A DNA stretch of 64,000 nt from [Clostridium] asparagiforme DSM 15981. Its GTDB lineage: Bacteria; Bacillota; Clostridia; Lachnospirales; Lachnospiraceae. The notes beneath the pieces were generated by a model. That model did no database searches and was not told where the DNA came from. It worked only from the letters and a program-made list of their open reading frames with translations. Each line of letters opens with the position of its first letter. The first letter of the stretch is position 1. The position numbers were made by a program, and so were the translations under genes. Shown piece by piece: positions 35,292 through 43,299 of the stretch. The stretch spans positions 310,001-374,000 of the forward strand of contig CP102272.1 of the NCBI GenBank assembly GCA_025149125.1. The letters are read 5' to 3'.

Positions 35292-36405
35292 CTTACAGGA
35301 AAATTTGCAACGGTTACAGGAAATTGCGGCCAACCCCAAAGCGCAGCTGGACCGGTATCTGAAATCCGGGCGGCAGGTGGTGGGGTGTTTCCCCATCTAC
35401 ACGCCGGAGGTGCTGGCGGACGCTGCGGGCCTGGTGCCCATGGGCATGTGGGGCGCGCAGACGGAGTTTTCACTGGCGAAAAAGTATCTGGTGCCCTTTG
35501 CCTGCCCCATCATGCAGTCCTGCATGGAGCTGGCGCTCGGCGGAAAATACGCGGGGGTGAAGGCGGTGATGATCTCGCCTATGTGCGATACTCTGCGCTG
35601 TATTACTCAGGACTTCAAGTTTGGGGTGAAGGACATCGTGTCTATTCCCTTCACACTGCCTCAGAACCGCAGGATCACCGCGGCCATCCAGTACCTGACC
35701 GAGGAGTACGGCCATGTGAAGGAGCGCCTTGAGGAGATTTATGAGGTTGAGATCCGGGAGGAGGCCATCGCGAAGAGCATCGAGTGCTACAACCAACACA
35801 GCCGCGCCATGAGGCGGTTTGCACAGCTGGCGAACCGGCATCTGGACATTATTACGCCCACGATGCGCCACGGGGTGTTTAAGAGCGCCTGGTTTATGAC
35901 CAAGGCGGAGCATCTGGCGTATCTGCGGCAGATCATCGGCCAGCTGGAATCCCTTCCGGATTATGAGTTTACCGGAAAACGGGTGATTCTGACCGGAATC
36001 ACAGGGGAGCCGGACAGCTTTTTAAAGATTTTGGAGGACCACAATATGGCTGTGGTGGGGGACGATCTGGCCCAGGAAATGCGCCAGTACCGCACGGAGA
36101 TCCCGGAGGGCGACAACGGCATCGTGCGCCTGGCCAAACAGTGGATGGAGCGGATCGACCCAATGGCCCATGAGGACGAGCTGCGCCGGGTGGAGCTGCT
36201 TCACGGACTGTGCCGGGAAAATGCGGCGGACGCGGTGATCGTGTGCCTGATGAAGTTTTGCGATCCCGAGGAGTACGAGTATGTGGCCTACAGCCAGGAA
36301 CTGAAAGACGCGGGGATTACGGTGCTGTCCGTGGACATTGACCAGCAGCCAAACAGCTATGACCAGGCCCGCACCAGGATTGAGACGCTGGCGGAAATGC
36401 TGTAG
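35284..36405 (+). CDS. 2-hydroxyacyl-CoA dehydratase beta subunit, HadC/FldC-like
   Basis: 373-aa second dehydratase subunit. Family landmarks: KSGRQVVGCFPIYTPEVL, FACPIMQSCMELALGGKY and ISPMCDTLRC with cluster-binding Cys, then VILTGITGEPDSFLKILED. AAGGAGGAATTGC upstream and an 8-base overlap with the alpha subunit imply 1:1 coupled synthesis. Together with the activator it forms the irreversible dehydration step of reductive Stickland-type fermentation. Confidence 0.93.
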   Translation: MASLQENLQRLQEIAANPKAQLDRYLKSGRQVVGCFPIYTPEVLADAAGLVPMGMWGAQTEFSLAKKYLVPFACPIMQSCMELALGGKYAGVKAVMISPMCDTLRCITQDFKFGVKDIVSIPFTLPQNRRITAAIQYLTEEYGHVKERLEEIYEVEIREEAIAKSIECYNQHSRAMRRFAQLANRHLDIITPTMRHGVFKSAWFMTKAEHLAYLRQIIGQLESLPDYEFTGKRVILTGITGEPDSFLKILEDHNMAVVGDDLAQEMRQYRTEIPEGDNGIVRLAKQWMERIDPMAHEDELRRVELLHGLCRENAADAVIVCLMKFCDPEEYEYVAYSQELKDAGITVLSVDIDQQPNSYDQARTRIETLAEML

Positions 36406-36505
36406 AAGGCAGGGAGAGAGCGGGAGCGTGCGGGTCCGCGTTAAACGGCGGCGCACGGCTCCCAGAATCCCTGGGCGCGGGAAACGAGGGCGCCGTGGCC
36501 AGCGC

Positions 36506-36610
36506 GGGTGAAGGTATCGGGGCGGGATCTGCCGCCTCCGGGGCCCGGCCAGCCGGGGTGAAGGTATCGGAGGCGGGAATTACCGCCTCCGGGGCCCGGT
36601 CAACCCGGGG
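36506..36610. repeat. Imperfect tandem repeat with hairpins between dehydratase and acyl-CoA dehydrogenase genes
   Basis: Two head-to-tail copies of about 50 bases, both starting GGGTGAAGGTATCGG and ending CCGCCTCCGGGGCCCGG. The second copy contains a perfect 8-bp stem, GGAGGCGG-GAATTA-CCGCCTCC; the first has the weaker version. They fill most of the 261-base gap inside the operon. Candidate RNA-processing or stability element, or relic of a small repeat family. Confidence 0.7.
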
Positions 36611-36666
36611 TCCTGGCGGTCCGGGCGAAACAGAATGTACAGATGGAAACAGGGACGGAGGTAAAC

Positions 36667-37809
36667 ATGATTCTTTCAGACAAATATAAACTGCTGCGAA
36701 AGAACTTCCGCAACTTTGCGGAGACGGAATTTACAACGGAAATTCAGGAACAGCTGGACCGGGAAGGCGGGTTCAACTGGGATTTGCATTATAAAATGGC
36801 AAAGTACGGTTTTATGGGGATCAAGCTGCCGGTGGAGTACGGCGGGCAGGGGGGAGACACCCTGGCCTATGTGTTGATGGTGGAGGAATTCGCCCGGGTA
36901 TGTCCGGTGCTGTCCATCTACGCCAACACCCCCAACTCTCTGGGCAGCGGACCCCTTTTAACCTGCGGCACGCCGGAACAAAAGAAAAAATACATCCCGC
37001 CCCTGGCTTCCGGGGAGAAAAAGATTGTGTTCGCCCTGACGGAGCCGGGCGCCGGGTCGGACGCGGGCGGGACCCTCACCCGGGCGGTGAAGGATGGGGA
37101 ATATTATATTTTGAGCGGACGTAAATGCTTTATCTCCGGCGCGCCTCTGGCGGACTACGCGGTGATCTACGCCAAGACCAATCCGGCGCTGAAGGGGAGC
37201 AAGGGCATTTCCATGTTTATTGTGGATATGAAGCTGCCCGGGGTGTCTTTGGGTAAGCCGGAGCTTAAAATGGGAATCAACGGATACCCCACCAGCGACA
37301 TTATTCTGGAAAATGTACGGGTTCACGAGAGCGATCTGCTGGGGCCGCCGGACAAAGGATTTTCCACGGCATTAAAGACGCTGGACGGCGGACGTCTGGG
37401 CGTGGCCGCCCAGTCCCTGGGGATCGCCCAGTGCTGTCTGGAGGAATCCATCCGCTATGCAAAGGAGCGCAGGCAGTTCGGCCGCCCCATCGCCAAGTTC
37501 CAGGCTATCAGCTTCATGATCGCAGACATGGCAACGGAGATCGAGGCCGCCAGGGAGATGATCTACAGCACAGCCCTGGCCAAGGACGCGGGGGAGAAGG
37601 ACGCCCCCATGAAATGTTCCATGTGCAAGCTGTTCGCCTCGGAGATGGCCAACCGGGTGGCCTATAAGGCCGTACAGATCCACGGCGGCTACGGCTATAT
37701 GCGGGACTACAAGGTGGAGCGCATGTACCGGGACGCCCGGATCACCACCATTTACGAGGGCACGAGCCAGGTACAGCAGATGGTCATTGCCGGCAATCTG
37801 CTGAAATAG
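36667..37809 (+). CDS. Acyl-CoA dehydrogenase, AcdB-like
   Basis: 380-aa FAD enzyme. The FAD/substrate signature FALTEPGAGSDAGG, then GFSTALKTLDGGRLGVAAQSLG and QIHGGYGYMRDYKVERMYRDARI, with the catalytic Glu in IYEGTSQ (Glu364), place it with short-chain/butyryl-CoA-type dehydrogenases. In had/fld clusters this gene precedes etfB and etfA, and the homologous complex reduces the enoyl-CoA made by the dehydratase, possibly bifurcating electrons to ferredoxin. GGAGG lies 6 bases before the chosen ATG; an ATG at 36643 is rejected. Confidence 0.94.
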   Translation: MILSDKYKLLRKNFRNFAETEFTTEIQEQLDREGGFNWDLHYKMAKYGFMGIKLPVEYGGQGGDTLAYVLMVEEFARVCPVLSIYANTPNSLGSGPLLTCGTPEQKKKYIPPLASGEKKIVFALTEPGAGSDAGGTLTRAVKDGEYYILSGRKCFISGAPLADYAVIYAKTNPALKGSKGISMFIVDMKLPGVSLGKPELKMGINGYPTSDIILENVRVHESDLLGPPDKGFSTALKTLDGGRLGVAAQSLGIAQCCLEESIRYAKERRQFGRPIAKFQAISFMIADMATEIEAAREMIYSTALAKDAGEKDAPMKCSMCKLFASEMANRVAYKAVQIHGGYGYMRDYKVERMYRDARITTIYEGTSQVQQMVIAGNLLK

Positions 37810-37825
37810 AAGGGAGGCGCGACAG

Positions 37826-38626
37826 ATGAGAATTTATGTATGTGTGAAACAGGTTCCGGATACCTCCGGGAAGGTAGCGGTCAATGAGAACGGAACGTTA
37901 AACCGCGCCTCCATGGAGACGATTGTGAACCCGGATGATTTGAGCGCCATGGAACAGGCGCTGGAGATTAAGGATAAAACAGGGTGCCGTGTAACCGCCG
38001 TCACCATGGGGCCGCCCCCCGCGGAAGGCATGCTGCGGGAGCTGATCGCCATGGGAGCGGACGACGGGGTATTGATTTCCGGCCGGGAATTCGGCGGTTC
38101 CGATACCTACGCCACCTCCCAGATTATTGCAGCCGCCATCTGCCATCTGGGGCTGGAAGAGGAGGACATTATTTTCTGCGGCCGCCAGGCCATCGACGGG
38201 GATACGGCTCAGGTGGGACCGCAGATTGCGGAGAAGCTGGACATTCCCCAGGTGACTTACGCGGGAAAGGTGGAAATGGACGGGAAGCGGGTGCGGGTCA
38301 TGCGGCTCATGGAGGACGGATATATGACGGTGGAGGCGCAGACTCCCTGCCTGATTACCTGCGTCAAGGAGCTGAACAGGCCCCGGTACATGACGGTGCG
38401 GGGGATTCTGGAATGCTATGACAAGACGGTGACGGTGCTGGACTATGAGGCGTTAAAGGATGAGCCTCTGATTGATCCGGCCACCATCGGCCTGGCCGGT
38501 TCGCCCACCAATATTTTCAAATCCTTTACGCCGCCTCAGAAGGGCGCGGGCGTGATGCTTGAAGGCTCGGGCCGCGAGGCGGTGCGGGGACTGGTGGAGC
38601 GCCTTGCCGCGCGGCATGTGATTTGA
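37826..38626 (+). CDS. etfB: Electron transfer flavoprotein beta subunit
   Basis: 266-aa EtfB. MRIYVCVKQVPDTSGKVAVNENGTL opens the classical ETF beta fold; TVNPDD-like IVNPDDLSAMEQAL, the GRQAIDGDTAQVGPQIAEKL AMP/FAD-binding segment and VLEGSGREAV near the end are present. It sits between acyl-CoA dehydrogenase and EtfA, 16 and 19 bases apart. It carries electrons from NADH to the dehydrogenase; bifurcation is possible but not decided here. Confidence 0.95.
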   Translation: MRIYVCVKQVPDTSGKVAVNENGTLNRASMETIVNPDDLSAMEQALEIKDKTGCRVTAVTMGPPPAEGMLRELIAMGADDGVLISGREFGGSDTYATSQIIAAAICHLGLEEEDIIFCGRQAIDGDTAQVGPQIAEKLDIPQVTYAGKVEMDGKRVRVMRLMEDGYMTVEAQTPCLITCVKELNRPRYMTVRGILECYDKTVTVLDYEALKDEPLIDPATIGLAGSPTNIFKSFTPPQKGAGVMLEGSGREAVRGLVERLAARHVI

Positions 38627-38645
38627 GGAGAGGGGGACGAAAAGA

Positions 38646-39752
38646 ATGGAATTCAACAGTGCGGATATTCAGGCGTTTCGGGATATATGGGTATTCTGCG
38701 AACAGAGGGAAGGAAAGCTTCCGGACACGGATTTTGAGCTTGTATCGGAGGGGCGCAAGCTGGCCGACGAGCGCGGCGCGCGGCTGGTGGGTGTGGTTCT
38801 GGGATGGAATCTGGGCGACGAGGTCCGGGAGCTGGGAGGCTATGGAGCCGATGAGGTGATTGTGTGCGACCATCCGTTACTGGAGGTGTACACCACGGAC
38901 GCTTACGCCAAAGTGCTCTGCGACGTGGTAATGGAGGAGAAACCCGAGGTATTGCTGATCGGGGCGTCCCACATTGGACGGGACCTGGGTCCACGCTGCG
39001 CTGCGCGGCTGCACACGGGACTGACGGCGGACTGCACCCATCTGGATATTGACATGGGGCGTTACAGGGAATTTCTGGAAGAATCCTCCACACTGGATTT
39101 GGCGGCGGTAAAAATGGACATGGAGGACAAGAATCTGAAAATGACGCGGCCTGCCTTTGGAGGACACTTGATGGCTACGATCATCTGCCCGCGTTTCAGG
39201 CCCTGTATGTCCACGGTCCGGCCGGGAGTGATGAAAAAGGCTGCATACTCGGCGGAGATGGCGGAACGCTGTGAGATAAGGCGGATGCCGGTGGAACTGT
39301 CGGATGGAGACTTAAAAACCCGGGTGACAGAGGTGGTAAAGGCGGCCAGAAAGATGGTGGATCTGATCGGCGCGGATATTATCGTCTCCGTGGGCCGGGG
39401 AATCAGCCGGGATGTGGAGAAAGGGATTGCGCTGGCCGGGGAATTGGCAGAAGTTCTGGGCGGAGGCGTGGTGGGCGGCTCGCGCGCGGTGATCGACGCG
39501 GGCTGGCTCTCTGCGGATCATCAGATCGGCCAGACCGGAAAGACGGTTCATCCTAAGCTCTACGTGGCGCTGGGAATATCGGGAGCCATCCAGCACAAGG
39601 CCGGGATGCAGGATTCAGAGCTGATCATTGCCGTGGACCAGAACGACGGGGCGCCGATTTTTGAGGCGGCGGATTATGGGATCTGCGGGGATCTGTTTGA
39701 GGTGGTGCCACTGATGATTGAGGAGATTAAGGGGGTGAAAAAACAGGACTAA
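38646..39752 (+). CDS. etfA: Electron transfer flavoprotein alpha subunit
   Basis: 368-aa EtfA. The C-terminal FAD domain is canonical: GGSRAVIDAGWLSADHQIGQ, then GKTVHPKLYVALGISGAIQH and IIAVDQNDGAPIF. The N-terminal half contains LIGASHIGRDLGPRCAARLHTGLTADCT. Last gene of the operon; its stop overlaps the stop of the convergent HicA-like gene by 4 bases, and no intrinsic terminator was seen between them. Confidence 0.95.
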   Translation: MEFNSADIQAFRDIWVFCEQREGKLPDTDFELVSEGRKLADERGARLVGVVLGWNLGDEVRELGGYGADEVIVCDHPLLEVYTTDAYAKVLCDVVMEEKPEVLLIGASHIGRDLGPRCAARLHTGLTADCTHLDIDMGRYREFLEESSTLDLAAVKMDMEDKNLKMTRPAFGGHLMATIICPRFRPCMSTVRPGVMKKAAYSAEMAERCEIRRMPVELSDGDLKTRVTEVVKAARKMVDLIGADIIVSVGRGISRDVEKGIALAGELAEVLGGGVVGGSRAVIDAGWLSADHQIGQTGKTVHPKLYVALGISGAIQHKAGMQDSELIIAVDQNDGAPIFEAADYGICGDLFEVVPLMIEEIKGVKKQD

Positions 39753-39946
39753 CCCCAAAGGGATAGTCCTGTAACGTTTTCGAGATGCCGGACCAGCGCT
39801 TCGGGAAGAGGCGCGTCCCCCGGTACCGGAAGAACCAATGAGGCGGGATTTCCCGCCTTTTTGTATTGGCGAAGGTTGCCGCAGGTGCGGACCGGCTTCC
39901 AGCCGCCGCGGGTCAGCAGTTTCTCGATGGCTTCGAAATGATTCAT
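39749..39946 (-). CDS. HicA-like toxin, catalytic motif degenerate
   Basis: 65-aa protein with the double-stranded-RNA-binding-like fold of HicA: EAIEKLLTRGGWKPVRTCGN, a short basic strand, VLPVPGDAPLPEALVRHLENVTGLS. In active HicA the motif is usually G-S-H with a catalytic His; here it reads CGNLRQY, without that His. The start at 39946 has AAAGGAG upstream. Its likely antitoxin partner is not adjacent in tandem but divergent, at 40188. It may be a weakened toxin or a repurposed RNA-binding protein. Confidence 0.75.
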   Translation of the reverse strand: MNHFEAIEKLLTRGGWKPVRTCGNLRQYKKAGNPASLVLPVPGDAPLPEALVRHLENVTGLSLWG

Positions 39947-40008
39947 CCTATGCTCCTTTACAGTGAATGCGGTTGTCGGGCTCCATAATTGTCCCTGCCG
40001 TCCGCTGC

Positions 40009-40066
40009 AATACACATTGGCGAATCATCGATAGTTTTATTATAGCGGAATGAAAGCGGGAGTCAA
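40009..40066 (-). promoter_or_regulatory. Sigma-A promoter of the HicA-like gene, with operator half-site
   Basis: Minus strand: TTGACT (40061-40066), 16-bp spacer, TATAAT (40039-40044). AATACACATT at 40009-40018, just downstream of the start point, resembles the operator repeats in front of the divergent HicB-like gene. Confidence 0.7.
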
Positions 40067-40114
40067 GGAAAAAATAGAATTAGAAGACAGATTAAAATTA
40101 TATTGAAATAGAGG

Positions 40115-40170
40115 TTGACAAAATGCGCAATGCGTATTATAGAAAATGAATGTGCATTACAATACGCATT
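40115..40170 (+). promoter_or_regulatory. Promoter and operator array of the HicB-like gene
   Basis: TTGACA (40115-40120), 17-bp spacer, TATAGA. Overlapping and following the -10 are AATGCGTATT (40129-40138), AATGTGCATT (40149-40158) and AATACGCATT (40161-40170); the first and third form a perfect 10-bp inverted repeat. This suggests autorepression by the HicB-like DNA-binding protein. Confidence 0.78.
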
Positions 40171-40187
40171 AGAGGCGGTGAGACAGG

Positions 40188-40718
40188 ATGAGGGAAATTA
40201 AAGAAAACATTGTATACCCGGCGCGGTTCCAGCCGGAGAGCGGCGGCGGGCTCCGCATCACGTTTCCGGATTTTCCGGAGCTGCTGGTGATTGCCGGGGA
40301 TTGGCAGGAGGGAATGGAGCTGGCCCAGAGGCAGCTGGCCCTGGCGGTGATCGACCGGCTGGACAGCGGCCGGGAGCTTCCGGCCGCGGCGGGCCCTCAT
40401 ATGGCTGCGGAGGGGCCTTGCGCGACGGAGGCGGGTCCTCCCGCGGCTGCGGCCGGTGCGGGGACCCTGACGGCCGACGCGCAGAAAATGACAAGCGAAG
40501 ATGGGCCTCCCGAGGCTGTTCCCCCCGCAGAGCTTGTCTACCTCCACATCTGGCTTCCCTATTTCCGCAGCGACATGCGGGAAGTCTACGTCAAGAAGTC
40601 GGTGACAATCCCCCAGTGGCTGGACGTGCTGGCCAAGAAAAGCGGGCTTAATTTTTCCGCGGCTCTGGTCCGGGGAATCAAGGAGGAGCTGGGAATCCGG
40701 GAGAGAAAGGATATCTGA
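40188..40718 (+). CDS. HicB-like antitoxin/DNA-binding protein with Ala-rich insert
   Basis: 176-aa protein. Residues 1-62 match the HicB partial RNase H-like domain (ENIVYPARFQPESGGGLRITFPDFPEL, then EGMELAQRQLALAVIDRL). Residues about 63-118 are a low-complexity Ala/Pro/Gly segment. Residues about 119-176 contain VKKSVTIPQWLDVLAKKSGLNFSAALVRGIKEELGI, a ribbon-helix-helix-like DNA-binding end as in HicB antitoxins. It is divergent from the HicA-like gene, an unusual arrangement, with the shared operator array between them. Confidence 0.8.
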   Translation: MREIKENIVYPARFQPESGGGLRITFPDFPELLVIAGDWQEGMELAQRQLALAVIDRLDSGRELPAAAGPHMAAEGPCATEAGPPAAAAGAGTLTADAQKMTSEDGPPEAVPPAELVYLHIWLPYFRSDMREVYVKKSVTIPQWLDVLAKKSGLNFSAALVRGIKEELGIRERKDI

Positions 40719-40844
40719 TCCGGCGGAGAAGATGGTGAAACAGTGGAAACAGCGGGCTGACGGACATTATGGTGCGCAGACGCGTATCGCCGGGGCAAAC
40801 GCTCCGGAACCACATATTTCATCGAATCGAAGGAGGAAAAACAG

Positions 40845-41018
40845 ATGTCTGAATTTCGCGACAAATGCGCTAACATCGCACTGGGAGGGAGCACCGGGGC
40901 TTCGGTGGGAGGAGCCGTTGGAGCTGCAATCGGAGCGCTGGGAGGGCCGGCCACGTCGCTGACCGGAGCCAGAATCGGCGGAGCGCTGGGCTCTCTGGCC
41001 GGGATGTTCTGGGACTGA
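40845..41018 (+). CDS. Small glycine-zipper protein (57 aa)
   Basis: 57-aa ORF with a strong AGGAGG 9 bases upstream. After a polar start (MSEFRDKC) the rest is Gly/Ala-rich with repeated GxxxG spacing (for example GGAVGAAIGALGG and GGALGSLAG), ending FWD. Such glycine zippers insert in or associate with membranes and occur in small toxins, bacteriocin-like peptides and holin-like proteins. No clear double-glycine leader, though ALGG at residues 12-15 could serve. Function unknown; it starts a run of small ORFs leading into the kinase-like gene. Confidence 0.6.
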   Translation: MSEFRDKCANIALGGSTGASVGGAVGAAIGALGGPATSLTGARIGGALGSLAGMFWD

Positions 41019-41032
41019 GAGGGGACGGCCGT

Positions 41033-41206
41033 ATGAGACAGGGATGCAGGGTACACGATATGAACCGGTGGATGGAGGCGGCTGTGGAAGCCGTTTTGGA
41101 GCCGGTAGGCACAGCGGGCCGTGGGATTTACTTCGGAATCGGAGGAGGGAGCCGTGATATTTCACGGCCCCTGAGCTTTTTGGGGAAGGGAGAATCTGCC
41201 GTATGA
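41033..41206 (+). CDS. Small ORF of unknown function (57 aa)
   Basis: 57 codons beginning MRQGCRVHDMNRWMEAAVEA, 14 bases after the glycine-zipper gene, with GAGGGGA upstream. It contains a central GIGGGS stretch and no hydrophobic helix. Its stop overlaps the next tiny ORF by 4 bases (ATGA). I do not recognise it; spacing and coupling are the only support that it is translated. Confidence 0.4.
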   Translation: MRQGCRVHDMNRWMEAAVEAVLEPVGTAGRGIYFGIGGGSRDISRPLSFLGKGESAV

Positions 41207-41277
41207 GATTAAGAGGCTGCTGCACATGCCCGATGCGTTTCATCTGCGCCATTTCGGGTGGGGATTTTTGCAAATAA
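41203..41277 (+). CDS. Cys-rich 24-residue micro-ORF
   Basis: Overlaps the previous ORF by ATGA and ends 15 bases before the kinase-like gene. The peptide MRLRGCCTCPMRFICAISGG plus four residues has five Cys among 24 residues. It could be a leader peptide coupling translation into the downstream pair, or a metal-binding/lantibiotic-like peptide. Speculative. Confidence 0.3.
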   Translation: MRLRGCCTCPMRFICAISGGDFCK

Positions 41278-41292
41278 TGGGGGATCAATCAA

Positions 41293-43299
41293 ATGAAACA
41301 GGCTGTATTAAATGTGATTGCTGAGATGGAAGCGGTGTTTGAGAAGGCGGGGGAGAACTTCGCTTTTGAGAATATTTACAATGAGAGGGTTCCCTTTGAC
41401 GACTATGCCAGAGATCAGGTTTCCGCTGAGCGCGTCAGGGACGACTGGGACCGGGTGACGGGGATTCTGGAACGGTTTTACCAGACGTGCCGGGAGTCCG
41501 GGGAGATGGACGATTTCTCCTTTGTATTTGCGGTTTACTGCAATTTTTTCATTCGCAAAGGTTTTTACCTGCGGTTGGGGACAGAAGCGTTCGAACAGAA
41601 TAGCGCATGGTTGGCGGGAGATGAGGAGGACAGAAAATTCTATTCCTGTTTCTGGACAGGAATCCGCACCCAGACATATGATTGGTTTGAGCGCGCATGG
41701 GAAGCTAGGCCGTATCCGGTAGCCGCAATGTATTGCTTTATCCGCTATATGGCGTTGTTCTGCCAGAATATTGTGGAGGAAAAGGCTACAGATTGGCAGT
41801 TGGAATCACGGATATGGAAATTTTACGAGGCGCTGCCTGCGGATTACCGGGAATATGTGATGGGAACCGGTAAGCTGCATCGGGAGTCGGAGAACCTGGC
41901 GGCGGATGAAAACTGGCTTCCATATATCAGTACAAAATCCATGAGGGATTACCTGATTGGCTACAACCGCGAGTTTTACCTGGATTTTCTGGAAAATATG
42001 AAACTTGATCCGGAGAAGGTGGAGGGAGGAATGGTTGCTGATACGTTGATTGACCGCTTGCAACTGCGGCAGATGTGGCGCAGGGTAGAGCGTGGATCGG
42101 AAGCGATCCGCAAATGTGATCCGCAGCGGAATGAAGAAGCGGCCAATCAGATAATGCGCGATATGTTTAACGATCTGCTGAGGAATCTGGCTACGGGAAT
42201 AGGCGCGTATGGCCAGATTCAGTGGCCGCTGCGACTCTTGTTTGAGAAACTGCATACGCTGCTTCTGGAGGATACTGGACCTCGGTTCCGGGAAGGGATG
42301 GAGCTGCCAAAGACCGTGGTTTCGCCCGCATACCGGAACACGTACCTGAATATTCCGGTGCTGCTCCCCGGCGGCGTTACGTCCCTTTACCTGAAAAGCC
42401 GTTACGATCTTTTTAAAGAAAAATGCCTGTCCGATCAGCGGCTTTTGGAAAACAAGCGCCTCAGCCGCGAAAAACAGGATATGATGGACCACTACGCCCA
42501 CAGCTGGAAGCACATTTCCTACCCCATGACCGTAAAACGGGTGGCGGAGGAGCTGAGCCGGACCAATCTGCCTCTGGCCAACCGTCTGTTTAAGGCCTAC
42601 AACAGCGAGCGGACCCTCCAGGGCGGGCTTCAAATTCTTCAATACTCCATTTCCGATCAGCCCGATGCAGTGCGGGATGCATTCCGCCAGGGGTTCTACT
42701 GCATCGGCGCACAGGTGGGTAAGAGCATCCGGCAGGTCATGGAGGAGAGCGTGGACCTGGTGTTGTTCAAGGTGCTGATGGAGGAGGCGGACGGCAGCAA
42801 AAAGATCAGCCGCTGCCGCGCCAATCTGCAAAAACAGCACAGCCTGGAAGCACTGCGGGAACAGTATATCCGCTGCTACATCCAGGGAGAAAGCCGGCAG
42901 GAGAGCGAGCTGGACTGGTTTGACGCCAATGTATTTCCACTGGAGGTCTCCGTGGACGAACTCTGGCAGGAAATCCGGGTCAAGGAAGATGATTTCTCCG
43001 ATTTCCAGCTGAGCGAGCTGTTTGTGGAGCTGTTTACCAATGTGCTGACCCATGGGACGGACTGGTGCAGGATCAGCCTGGAGGGCGGGGAACGGTCCAT
43101 GGACATCTGCGTGACCAATGCGCCGGGCGAGGAGAACCACGGCACCCGCATGGGGTTGAAAACTCTGGGCGCCATTGTGGATAAGATCAACTACGGAGCG
43201 GAGCTTGTGGGGATAACATCCGGGATTTCGGCGGACAATGTGTACGGTGTGAGGATTGCGTTTGACCGCAGGATCATGTACAGAAGGGGGAGACGATGA
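41293..43299 (+). CDS. Soluble histidine-kinase-like protein with C-terminal GHKL ATPase domain
   Basis: 668-aa protein without membrane segments or signal peptide. Residues about 1-380 are a helical region I do not recognise. Residues 395-412 hold His400, His403 and His407 in a HYAHSWKHISYP stretch that resembles a dimerisation/phosphoacceptor helix. Residues about 570-660 form a GHKL-type ATPase: N box ELFTNVLTHG (Asn583), a degenerate G1 box (VTNAPG after Asp604) and G2 box GTRMGLKTL (617-625). It overlaps the receiver protein gene by 4 bases. Probably senses an intracellular signal and phosphorylates or controls the partner; novel architecture. Confidence 0.7.
   Translation: MKQAVLNVIAEMEAVFEKAGENFAFENIYNERVPFDDYARDQVSAERVRDDWDRVTGILERFYQTCRESGEMDDFSFVFAVYCNFFIRKGFYLRLGTEAFEQNSAWLAGDEEDRKFYSCFWTGIRTQTYDWFERAWEARPYPVAAMYCFIRYMALFCQNIVEEKATDWQLESRIWKFYEALPADYREYVMGTGKLHRESENLAADENWLPYISTKSMRDYLIGYNREFYLDFLENMKLDPEKVEGGMVADTLIDRLQLRQMWRRVERGSEAIRKCDPQRNEEAANQIMRDMFNDLLRNLATGIGAYGQIQWPLRLLFEKLHTLLLEDTGPRFREGMELPKTVVSPAYRNTYLNIPVLLPGGVTSLYLKSRYDLFKEKCLSDQRLLENKRLSREKQDMMDHYAHSWKHISYPMTVKRVAEELSRTNLPLANRLFKAYNSERTLQGGLQILQYSISDQPDAVRDAFRQGFYCIGAQVGKSIRQVMEESVDLVLFKVLMEEADGSKKISRCRANLQKQHSLEALREQYIRCYIQGESRQESELDWFDANVFPLEVSVDELWQEIRVKEDDFSDFQLSELFVELFTNVLTHGTDWCRISLEGGERSMDICVTNAPGEENHGTRMGLKTLGAIVDKINYGAELVGITSGISADNVYGVRIAFDRRIMYRRGRR

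Noticed and set aside
36495..36689. 64-codon frame in the dehydratase/acyl-CoA dehydrogenase gap
   Set aside because: It is a translation of the tandem hairpin repeat, runs past the real start at 36667 in another frame and has no ribosome binding site.
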